DNA from: Rhipicephalus microplus | Lineage: Eukaryota > Arthropoda > Arachnida > Ixodida > Ixodidae | NCBI RefSeq assembly: GCF_043290135.1 | Contig: NC_134709.1 | Location: 66,070,556 to 66,134,555 of the forward strand | Direction: 5' to 3' | Length of the DNA: 64,000 bases | In this document: positions 55,672 through 64,000 of the stretch, piece by piece | How positions within the stretch are numbered: position 1 is the stretch's first letter | Layout of the letters: every line of letters begins with the position of its first letter | Position numbers and translations under genes: made by a program | Notes under the pieces: model-generated | Database searches by the model: none | What the model was told of the DNA's origin: nothing | Seen by the model: only the letters and a program-made list of their open reading frames with translations

Positions 55672-56370
55672 TAGTGTTAGATGGCTTCCGCTTTTGAGCG
55701 TCGAAGTCAATGCGTTCAAGCAGGAAGCATTTATTTGGGACGCCATGACCTGCCACCATTCTCAGGTACTCCTTCCATAATTTTACTAAACAATGATGGC
55801 AAGCCCTGGACAGCCTCAAGTTTTATGAATGGAGCAGAATTGCTTCACTGGCAGCGTATTTTTTATAAGGTAAAACGCTGATGTTAGGTTGTCGGAACAT
55901 GTAATTCAGGTTTCTACGAATTGAATCTTTCTGCACTGCTGAGTCAAACTTGCGTAGGTTACTTCACGCCTTCATGGCATAATATTCTTGGTCGTTAGCG
56001 GCTTTCACTTTATCCCCTTAAAGACCCCATGAAGAGAGGTGTTACATAAGCGGGGAATAAACAGAACAAGAACAACGACGACAGCAACCACCACCACCAA
56101 AATCACCATCATGACCGCCATCACAACAACAACAACAAAGAATACAAGTTAGTTATGCGACAGAGAGCTAGCGATAGTTCCCGCACATACATATGGGTTT
56201 GTAATGATGGCAGTTCTGTGGGAAAGGCCATTCCATTGATATAGTGAGCAGGAAAAGAAGGAAGTTCAGAAGATAGGATGCGAAGAAGCTTTCTAACTAG
56301 CCTGCGTAACGCTGTCCCCCCGTACGAACGTGCCACGTGCCGCAGATGTTGGCGCAGTGCCAACCAGGTC
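55672..56370. other. Intron 8 sequence; unrecognised open frame at 55681-55881
   Basis: The plus-strand frame 55681-55881 starts ATG, runs 66 codons (MASAFERRSQCVQAGSIYLG...) and has no domain I recognise. It is probably chance or part of an unknown repeat. An AAC-rich run lies at 56120-56140. Confidence 0.35.
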
Positions 56371-56828
56371 CAAGGAGGATTAAAGAAAAATTGCTGAAGT
56401 GGAAGCTCCCGCAATGCTTTGCCAGCACAAGTGAAGCAAGCTTTTGTTACTGCTAAGATAACGGAAACATGCACTTTTCTGATAGGGCCCACTTAATGTT
56501 ATGTAAAAGGTACGTTAGTTCTATATTAAAAGGTAGTTGCTCACGACAAGATAACACACAAAAACGAGTATGGGTGACTGAATCGTATAAGAACTTTGCC
56601 TCTAATTAGAGGCTCACTAAGGAAAACTAGTAACTGTAAGACGCACTTTGAGCACTATGTGACCCGAAAAAGTTCCCGCATTAAAATCGTTGGGCTTGCG
56701 AGGGAAACGCTTCATTTTTATCTTGCCCCTAGTAAGATGGGGGCCGCCACAGCCCCCATCTTGCCAGAGGAACGGCTTCACTTCTGCGCAATCATTTCCA
56801 CTTAAACATTTTTTTAAAATCCTCTTTG
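56371..56828. mobile_element. Foldback TIR element copy 2, hAT-like
   Basis: Ends 'caaggaggat' and 'atcctctttg', with long inward complementarity. The flanking 8-mers 'accaggtc' (56363-56370) and 'agtaggtc' (56829-56836) agree at 6 of 8 positions, consistent with an aged 8-bp target duplication. Closest relative in the window: 35017-35495. Confidence 0.72.
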
Positions 56829-57189
56829 AGTAGGTCAAGCCACTGCTGCGCAATGAAGTCACTGCCTCTCTCACCTGCCGCGCGCTCGCTGCGGCGCTCA
56901 CAGCTGCCGCCTCGTCCAATCGCCCACAACACCTGCCGCGGCCACCGCTCGCTACACCACCGATTCGTCAGTTCACGCGCAATAAACCTGACGCTCGCCT
57001 AACGTACGCGTTGAAACATGTCGGTACGTGTCACCTACTAGACCTACGCCAGACATCGCTTCAAACGAATCTTCCAGCGCTCAGCGCAGCACCCGCGTTA
57101 GCACCGTTCAACCCGTGACGCCACCCGTTCGCAGCGCTGCTGATTTGCATCCCATCAGGGTTCCCTTCAGGGAGATGGTCTAATTTTTT
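56829..57189. other. Intron 8 sequence, possible LTR piece
   Basis: GC-rich stretch with an AATAAA at about 56979. It has the look of a retrotransposon LTR end, but no partner copy was found. No gene recognised. Confidence 0.35.
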
Positions 57190-58205
57190 AGGGGCGAAGC
57201 TCTTTACAACGGCTTTCGTTCGTCCCTCGTAGCCGTTGTAGTGTGTAACAAGTATAACATTTTTGACCTCCAAGGTAGTGCCGGTGGGAGATTTCTTCTG
57301 TGCGTTGTTGAACAATAAAAGATAGGGCTCAATGTACATGCCAATAGCTGCTAAGGGGGATGAGGGACAGGAGCGTTCGGCTTTTAGTTAACGCGCACGC
57401 TGCGATCCCCATTAGCAGCCATTGGCATGTACATTGAGCACTATCTGACAAGAAAGTGTTGCTACGTTATACTCGCTGGGTGCAACCTCCTTAGTTTTAG
57501 AAAGGTTTAGCGAGCGTTGAGCCGCACTGCCATGAATACAATGAACTAGTATATACCATGTACTCGATGTGGTTAAAGGTGGGAATTAGATACGAAGCGC
57601 AAGCCCTAAGAAAGTAAAAGCCGAATTCTCCTGTCTCTCATTTCCCATTAGCACTCATTGGCATGTACATTGAGCACTATCTGACAGGAAACGGTTGCTA
57701 CGTTATACTCACTGAGCGTAACCTCCTTGGTTTTAGAAAGGTTTAGCGAGCGTTCGGCCGCAGCGCCATGAATACAATGAACTAGTATATACCATGAACT
57801 CGAAGTGGTTAAAGGTGGGAAGTAGACCCGAAGCGCAAGCCGTAAGAAAGTGTGCGTGTGCCACCCCTCGTTTAGTCCTTGGAATGTCCGCTGGATGGCG
57901 GGGCTTCTATATGGGGAATGTATGATGAAATTATGCGAGATGGTGGCATTTGGAGTGTTGAAAAGATGGACGAACAGACGCACAGACAGATGCAAGGATG
58001 GACGCTTGAACGGACGCAAGGGCGGATGCATGGACGAACGCAGGGACGGACGCACGAACAGACGCACGCACGGATGGGTGGATGGACGCATGTACGGTCA
58101 CATAGACGAACGCACAGACGGAAGAAAGCAAAAACGAATGGACGGACGAATGCTTTGCCCCACTCTCCATCATTCACTCCGTGGATATGCTGCCATTTTT
58201 TTTTT
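57190..58205. repeat. 1-kb repeat family, copy 2, with minisatellite tail
   Basis: Same organisation and orientation as 46437-47578: 'ggggcgaagctct' start, the 'cgtccctcgtag' run, two subunits with 'cattggcatgtacattgag', then a shorter array of 'ggacgaacg'/'ggatggacg' units, ending near 'ccccactctccatcattcac', which both copies share. Confidence 0.75.
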
Positions 58206-58735
58206 GTAGTGTGACCGCGTGCCTTGGCGACTTTCAAGGCTTGCGGTTGTGCGGCGAGATACGCAGGCTGTAGGAGTGATGAAGTCGGGGTGGTTGCGCG
58301 TGATTTTATAAAACTTAAGGAATATTTTAAGGTATAGTTGCAATAGATAAACATCTTACCTTCTACTTCCCAATTTCTTGTCTCACAGAAGTTAACACTC
58401 TCTGGAAATAACAGAAAGCTTTCGCTGACCAACGCCTGTTTTCTTGTTTTTTTCACACACAATCTCCTTGTGAAATCCGCTTCCACATGAATTTGTTGAC
58501 TGTTGCAGTGACACATCGTTCAGAGACGTATTGTTTCACCCATACCGCCATCTTTTTTTCTGTTCTTCTGTTATTATTGTTTGCATAGCTAGCGTTTTCA
58601 CAAAACCATATGTTACCCTGTGTATTTTCTCATGCAGTAATGTCTTCGAATGCTAAGAGTGTGTTGAATAAATAAATGAATAAATTAATAGATAGATAGA
58701 TTACAGGTGTGTTGAATAAATAGATGAATAACTTA

Positions 58736-58783
<48 letters not shown>

Positions 58784-60933
58784 TGACAGGCTTGCAAGAG
58801 TCAATGAGGATCACTTTTTTATTATTCTTGATGCCCTCATGTTATATGAATAGGATGACTGAATCAATTTCACCGGCTGATATTATGCTGCCTCAAAATA
58901 TTCATGAGATATACTTATCGAGGGCTCGAAATATCGTTGACATATTATAGCTTTGGTCGTATGATTAATTTCTATGCTAAATATTTTAGGGATTGGGGCA
59001 TGCGAGGTATACAAACGATGTTTTCGTAGTCACGATTGTTTTGTTAGCAACTGCAGCTACATTCGAAGCATGTGTGCATCACTACATCCTCATTACACAC
59101 GTCGCAACGTGCTTGACCTGCTTGTCTGCATATCTGGACTTCGTTACGTCATTAGATTAAGGGTTTCTGTCGAGTCAAAAATGTTGTAAAAGTGATTCTT
59201 ATGCCAAGTCTCTAACATCGAAAATGTTGACAAATCGGTCCTGCGGTATACTGCCAGGTGGAGTTTGCTTCGTGGAATCGAAGAATCACCTCGTTGGTTT
59301 GTCGCACGAAGCTGCAAAAGAAACAGTGGCTCGACCTAGGCGTTGAAAGCTCGAAGAGATGTCCGAGATTCCGGAATTCATGACGTGATTTAGGCTCCGA
59401 AATCAATACCGGCGCATATTGAGGGCAAAAACAAAGCCTTCCAGATGGCTTCCTGATGTCACCGGAGCGTATTTATTGTGAAGACCACCCACAAGGTTGT
59501 CGTTGTTGATCGATAGGTGAAGCGTCAACCTAAAGTGATTGCTATGACTGTCGAGTGTCATCGAGCTGCTGACGATACTCGTGGAAGGCAGAAGTATCTT
59601 TTTAGCGGGAGTTCTTCAAAGCCTACAAAAAACCTCACTGTGGCTTCCAGACTACCATCCATATATCCCGCGCTCGCTATATTTAACCTTTCACTTTATC
59701 TAGCATTGATTTTCGTTCTATTGGTCGACAGCTGGCATCGCATAACCAAACTCTGACGTCACAAATGCAGGATGGTCCACATCCAAAATGTCGCACACTC
59801 AGGGCATTGCTCGGTAACGAATAGTAAACTTTTGGAGCTCACTTGTAGGAAAATAAATTATTTGTTCACGTATACTGTTCAGCATGGATCCTTTAGAGTA
59901 CCACGTATGTCAGTGGTCATAAAAACTGGCCGCGTGTCTATGTGTTTCCCTGCAAATGAGGTCGAAAAACGATAGTGTTCTTTCTAGAGAGAGTGAATAA
60001 AAAATTTCTTTGACGTTCTGCTTGAGAAGATCGCTGAGTGCTGCGTGAGGTATGGCGCCATCTGACAGTAATGTGAAAAAACGAAAGTTTTTTTTTTAGA
60101 ATGGAGAGATGCTGGAAGGTGGCAGCACCATGTCGTTTTAGTGAAGCGTAGGAAATAGCCGTTTTTTAGTTGATAGCGTGGCATTGTCAGCGCAGTGTAA
60201 TAAACACTGCAGTCTACTCGCTCTCTGTGTTTCGTGCCAACCGGTTGTGCCCCCGCGATCTCCGACGACAGCGCAGCTCTGGTCGACTGGGCTCGCCCTA
60301 CGCCATCTCCTGACGCCGAAAAGAGCTCTCGCTAAGTGGTGCCCCGTCCACGGACTCCTGCGACCGTGTCCATCTTTCCTATATCCTAGCCCAACTTTCG
60401 ATTCTGTTCCTATCTCCTCTTTACTTCCGTCGTTTTCTGTCGTTCGCTGTCCGTGCGCCTCGCTCTCTCCTTCCTCTCTCTATCTGTTTACCTTTTAATA
60501 CTGCCCCTTTAATCCCTCCTTACCCCCCTTCCTCGTGAGCTACTGCTGAGGTGTTGCACTCTGATGCAGAGAGTTACGGGGCTCACTTTTTTCTTCTTTT
60601 CTCTTTAAGAATAACATAAGAATGACGTATATACGCAATTTCCAAAGAAACACACTATACCTAATACTTATGTACTCATGTTGCGCCTGAAGTATGTGTA
60701 ATATTTGTATTTGATCCTACACTACATCCAGCTGACTACATCCAGATGCGTGGGCGTTGAGTACGGGCTTTAATTTTCGCCGGTTTGGTGAATCGTTTGA
60801 CAGACGCGAACAAAAAACATACCAAAATTTTTGCGTGGAAGCATCCTAAGAAAGGCTATCATCTCTAAATAACAGTACCGCAGTTACTTATTAGTGTGCA
60901 TAAAGAGTTAATACGCTAATCACTGTCTCGCAG
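58206..60933. other. Last part of intron 8
   Basis: Contains a GATA microsatellite (about 58737-58782). The pyrimidine-rich block at 60190-60610 ('gctactgctgaggtgttgc', 'gatgcagagagttacgggg') looks like the 3' UTR of a truncated LINE, but I could not tie it to a coding part. No gene recognised. Confidence 0.4.
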
Positions 60934-61062
60934 ATGAGTTACTGGCAGCCACAGCAAGTCCAGTACAGGCGCCGTATCAACCCGCTGGAGTACTACGACC
61001 CTCGCTTTGAGTCTGCGCCCAGTTACGTCAAGTCCGCCTTGGACATCGCGGATCTTTCAGTG
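60934..61062 (+). CDS. ABCA exon 9: linker between TMD1 and NBD1
   Basis: Acceptor 'ctgtctcgcag|atg', donor 'cagtg|gtgagt'; phase 0 at both ends. Encodes residues 494-536. The S-Y-W near the start is the conserved tripeptide that follows the last helix of TMD1 in ABCA proteins. The rest (PLEYYDPRFESAPSYVKSAL and so on) is the variable, acidic and proline-containing linker before the nucleotide-binding domain. It is separated from exon 8 by a 20.4-kb intron full of LINE sequence. Confidence 0.85.
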
Positions 61063-61749
61063 GTGAGTCTGGCCGGCTCTTATCTTGTCACGTATAAAGA
61101 AATGCGTTGCGGGACTAGCCAGTTCTTAATCTCAAATGTTGGATAGCGTGGTTTGGAAACACTAAAATGAACGAAGGAATTCCGACCGCGGACGCCACAT
61201 TTTTGGTGGAGGCGAAACTGCTCAAGGCCCCCATATGCATAGATTTAGTTTGTAACTATTTTCAAAGAACACCAGGTGGTAGAAATTTATGGGGCCTTTC
61301 ACTGAGGCATCCCTCATTATCACTTCTGCGCATCAACACGTTAAACCGCAGATATTATGACAAAGAAAGAACATTGGTGTACAGGAGAAGTGCTTGTCTT
61401 GGTGCAGCAGTGCTCTCTTTATTGCAACTTGAGCAATTATACAGGCACTTGCGACCACCGGCATCACCGTTTCTGTCACCGTCATGTTCTTAGTCCAAGT
61501 TGATAACATTCCCCCGTGCATTGTATATTCTAACCGCGTGTAAACGAGCGTGAGTGCAGGTGATAGATAAGGCAGAAGTAGAACTTTGATTGAAATCCGT
61601 CAGCCCATCTCCGTCATTCTGAAAGCGCATGCAAACCCCCCCCCCCCACTCACCCACCCACCCACCCACCCACCCACCCACCCACATGTTTGACTGAGCG
61701 TTGAATGCTCAAGCAAAAAGAAAACGCCCCGTTCGTGGCAGATTTTGTA

Positions 61750-61892
61750 TGGTTCTCGACTGCTGAACCGAAGGTCGCGGAATCGAATCCAGGCTACCGC
61801 ATTTCGAAGTAAGCGTAGTGTTAGATGCCCGTGTGCTTAGATATCGGGGCACATTAAGGAACTTCACCGGTGGTGGAAATTCCTAGAGCCCA
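61750..61892 (+). mobile_element. Ruka-like SINE, degraded
   Basis: Keeps the B-box region 'ggtcgcggaatcgaatcc' and the body blocks 'gatgcccgtgtgcttagat' and 'ggtggtggaaattcctagag'. The A box and the 3' end are poorly preserved. Confidence 0.65.
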
Positions 61893-62040
61893 GCAAATTA
61901 GATAATCAACCTCTGTCGGAGTAAAGAGCTTTACAATATCGGCCTTTTGAACCATTGTGGCCAAAACGCCCTTTCTGTATGCGTTTTCGTTTTATCCTGA
62001 GTAGACGTGAGTTTTTTTTCTGTTTTCTCTCTCTCTCTTT

Positions 62041-62281
62041 GCCCTGCCGCGGTGGTCAGTGGCTAAGTATACTAGGCTGCTGATTCGCAGGTCGCGGGAT
62101 CGAAGCCCAGCTGCGGCGGCTGCAGTTTCGATGGAGGCGGAAATGTAGACCCATGTACTCAGATGTGGTTGCACGTTAAAGAACGACAGGTGGTCAAAAT
62201 TTCCGGAGCCCTCTACTACGGCGTCTCTCATAATCATATGGTGGTTTTGGGACGTTCAACCCCACATATCAGTCAATCAAA
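62041..62281 (+). mobile_element. Ruka-like SINE, full length
   Basis: Head with A box 'ggtcagtggctaagtatac' and B box 'ggtcgcgggatcgaagccc', body with 'gatggaggcggaaatg', 'ggagccctctactacggcg' and 'cataatcatatggtggttt', and a 'cagtcaatcaaa' 3' end. It is the most complete copy in the window. Confidence 0.9.
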
Positions 62282-63027
62282 ATTGCTGTTATTACCCGTG
62301 ATTCCAGCGCACTTGTTTCTTTCAAAATCTTTTTTATTTTTTTCTGGGAGTTATTAAAATACACTGCGCACTGATAAAATAGCCAAGAGCTTAACGTTAA
62401 AGGCAGAGCTTTTTTTTTTACTGACGCCTCTGCTACATAACCTGATGCGAGGGAGTATTCATCACTTATACTGAACATTGATTGAATAGAAAGTCACAGC
62501 TTTGCCGCAAAGGCGAAGCAATAAACGCAATAGCGAAAAAATGGAACGTCACGTGTAGAATGGCTAGCAGATTAAAGCGTTCACCGCATTTCTCACGCAC
62601 AAATGACACACAAAACGTACTCAGAGGTACACAAGAACGCAAATAAGCGTCTCAGTTGTTACTTCGCTGTGCCCGAAAAGAGCGCCTTTTTCGCAAATGG
62701 AGACTATGCAACGATTGCAGTGCCCTTTGTAAGCCCGGTAACTCTAACCGAATTGTTCCGGTGAAAGCCGAAGGCCAGCTAAGACGTAAGATTCTCCCCA
62801 TAGCGAGATGAGCACGCACGTTCGTGTCCACCCTGCTCCCTCTTCGCGAGGCAAACTACGCGTTGGAGATGAGAGCGCGTGGGGATGACGATGTGGCGAC
62901 GCACGTTCATTGCGCCATCTTGCCGCTAATGCTGAAAACTCGATAGCCCCCCCCCCCCTAGATGCCTGTCACAAGTGCTAAGTGGTAGCTATAAATAGCT
63001 TGCGGTTTCAACGTTCGAGGAGGTGCT

Positions 63028-63240
63028 TCCTCGTGGCTCAGTGGTTAGCGCCTCAGACTCAATTCAGAGGTCACACGTTAGATTCCGTGCGCCGGAGTCT
63101 TTTTCTGAATTTTTTTTCTTGCGTTTTCATATACATAGATACGTATGCATATACGGTGAGCAACGGCGACACTGACGCCGATGTCGACGCAGGCGACAAA
63201 ATTTAACCGAGAGTGTTTATATAAGTGCTATCGCAATGAT
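63028..63240 (+). mobile_element. Second tRNA-derived SINE family
   Basis: Head 'cgtggctcagtggttagcgc' (A box) and 'ggtcacacgttagattcc' (B-box-like), T-rich spacer, then a body with 'gcatatacggtgagcaacgg' and 'gagtgtttatataagtgct'. The body differs from Ruka. It ends about 95 bases before exon 10. Confidence 0.65.
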
Positions 63241-63335
63241 ATTTAGCCTACTTATATAGTAAGCGTCCTTATTGTTTCTAGTACTATTGTCTGGGTCCTA
63301 CGAGCGTGCTAGAGTAAAACGATAAGGGACTAGAG

Positions 63336-63492
63336 GTGAAGCCCGTACTTATAAAAGTACGACATGCCTCGCAGGCATACGGAAACAACGAGGCTCTGAA
63401 GAGCGTCAGCTTGCAGGCCTTTGACGGACAAGCCACCGTGCTCGTGGGGCGAAATGGTGCCGGGAAGACTACCCTTATGAACGTCATCGCCG
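63336..63492 (+). CDS. ABCA exon 10: start of NBD1 with Walker A
   Basis: Encodes residues 537-588 plus one base: VKPVLIKVRHASQAYG, NNEALKSVSLQAFDGQAT, then VLVGRNGAGKTTLMNVIAG. Walker A is G574-T582, which binds the ATP phosphates; the aromatic Y551 is the usual adenine-stacking (A-loop) position. The donor 'gccg|gtgagc' is good. The acceptor at 63335 ('gactag|ag|gtg') lacks a strong pyrimidine tract. An alternative acceptor at 63374 ('ctcgcag|gca') is also in phase but would remove the first beta strand, so the earlier one is preferred. Confidence 0.88.
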
Positions 63493-64000
63493 GTGAGCAG
63501 CGTTCCTACTAGTATGCGAACCCTCCTGTTATTTAAAACATTGTCCTGCCTGTCAGAAGTACTTCGTTGGGTTAGTTGCTTCATTCCTTTATTCAACGAG
63601 CAACTCGTGTGATGACCAAGAATATTGCATTCACAGGGCATTAGGCACTTTTAGCTGACTGTATTTTGCCCCCCTCTCCGCTCAGCCAGTTGGTGGTTGC
63701 ACCACTGCACATGCCCTTGACCGTCACGCGCTGAGCGTGTGAGCGGACCGTCGTAGCCAGCGAAGGATCACGTGACGCGAAGAGAAACGACCAATGCTGC
63801 AGCCTCTTGTGCCGCGACCCCGCACTGCTCTGCAAACGCAGTGGTTGTTCGGCAAACACGCAAGCACCGACGGCTCTTTAGCACACACAGGATGTGTGCC
63901 TCCTCCTAAAAGTCGTCACAGCCAATCCCTTTGAGAACACGCGCATGTGGGGTGAAGTTGCATGAAACAATCTAGAGCTGACACTTCGGGCCATAAAGGA
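63493..64000. other. Start of intron 10, no gene recognised
   Basis: Begins with the exon 10 donor. No further exon or known repeat was recognised before the window ends. Confidence 0.5.

Larger units (their letters stand above)
61063..63335. other. Intron 9
   Basis: Holds the three SINEs listed separately (61750, 62041, 63028), a CCCA/C-rich run at 61637-61685 and a C homopolymer at about 62946-62957. No gene recognised. Confidence 0.6.
16320..63492 (+). other. ABC transporter subfamily A gene (ABCA3-like), 5' part, ten exons in this window
   Basis: The gene encodes an ABCA-type transporter, a membrane protein that moves lipids or related amphiphiles using ATP. Ten exons with GT-AG borders join in phase throughout and total 1765 nt (588 codons plus one base). 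The order is TM1 (residues ~26-45), extracellular loop (~50-240), the other membrane helices of TMD1 (~250-480), a cytosolic linker, then NBD1 with Walker A GRNGAGKTT at residues 574-582. Placing Walker A near residue 570 agrees with ABCA3-type proteins, which argues that no exon has been missed. The gene continues past the window (rest of NBD1, second half). Substrate and precise orthology cannot be read from this part. Confidence 0.88.

Overview
This is animal nuclear DNA, most likely from a metastriate hard tick (Rhipicephalus/Dermacentor/Hyalomma-like). The evidence is a gene split into short GT-AG exons across tens of kilobases, several copies of the tRNA-headed tick SINE known as Ruka, and the repeat families found here: Tx1-type LINEs, Penelope-like elements, a Ty3/gypsy relative, and many short inverted-repeat elements. 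No operons, CRISPR arrays or rRNA genes were seen, and no tRNA gene that looks functional. The species call is inference from repeat content, not a database match.

One host gene runs along the + strand through most of the window: an ABC transporter of subfamily A (ABCA3-like). Ten exons (16320-16558, 19316-19503, 23933-24148, 31850-31917, 32619-32768, 33560-33803, 38552-38746, 40323-40501, 60934-61062, 63336-63492) join in a single consistent reading frame of 588 codons plus one base. They encode the first membrane segment, a short extracellular loop with a very acidic tract, the remaining membrane segments of the first transmembrane domain, and the start of nucleotide-binding domain 1 with its Walker A motif. 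The rest of the gene lies beyond the right edge.

Almost everything else is transposon sequence. 1-16 kb (5' of the first exon): a LINE endonuclease fragment, SINE pieces, an old Penelope-like element, a PIF/Harbinger remnant, two arrays of CCATATATGG-like palindromes, a polypurine tract and a 36-bp perfect palindrome. 16.6-31.8 kb (introns 1-3): a GGAT minisatellite, two abutting TIR elements and a broken Ty3/gypsy element. 33.8-38.5 kb (intron 6): a foldback TIR element and a very young Penelope-like insertion that stops a few bases short of the next exon's splice acceptor. 40.5-60.9 kb (intron 8): two Tx1-clade LINEs on the minus strand, one nearly intact and flanked by a 213-bp direct repeat, plus a duplicated 1-kb repeat family with minisatellite tails.

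No gene cluster that would amount to a new multi-gene system was found. The most noteworthy observations are the Penelope-like insertion at the splice acceptor with near-identical inverted arms, the acidic exon of the transporter, the long direct repeat around the Tx1 element, and an imperfect hammerhead-like fold in an inverted repeat near 14.3 kb.
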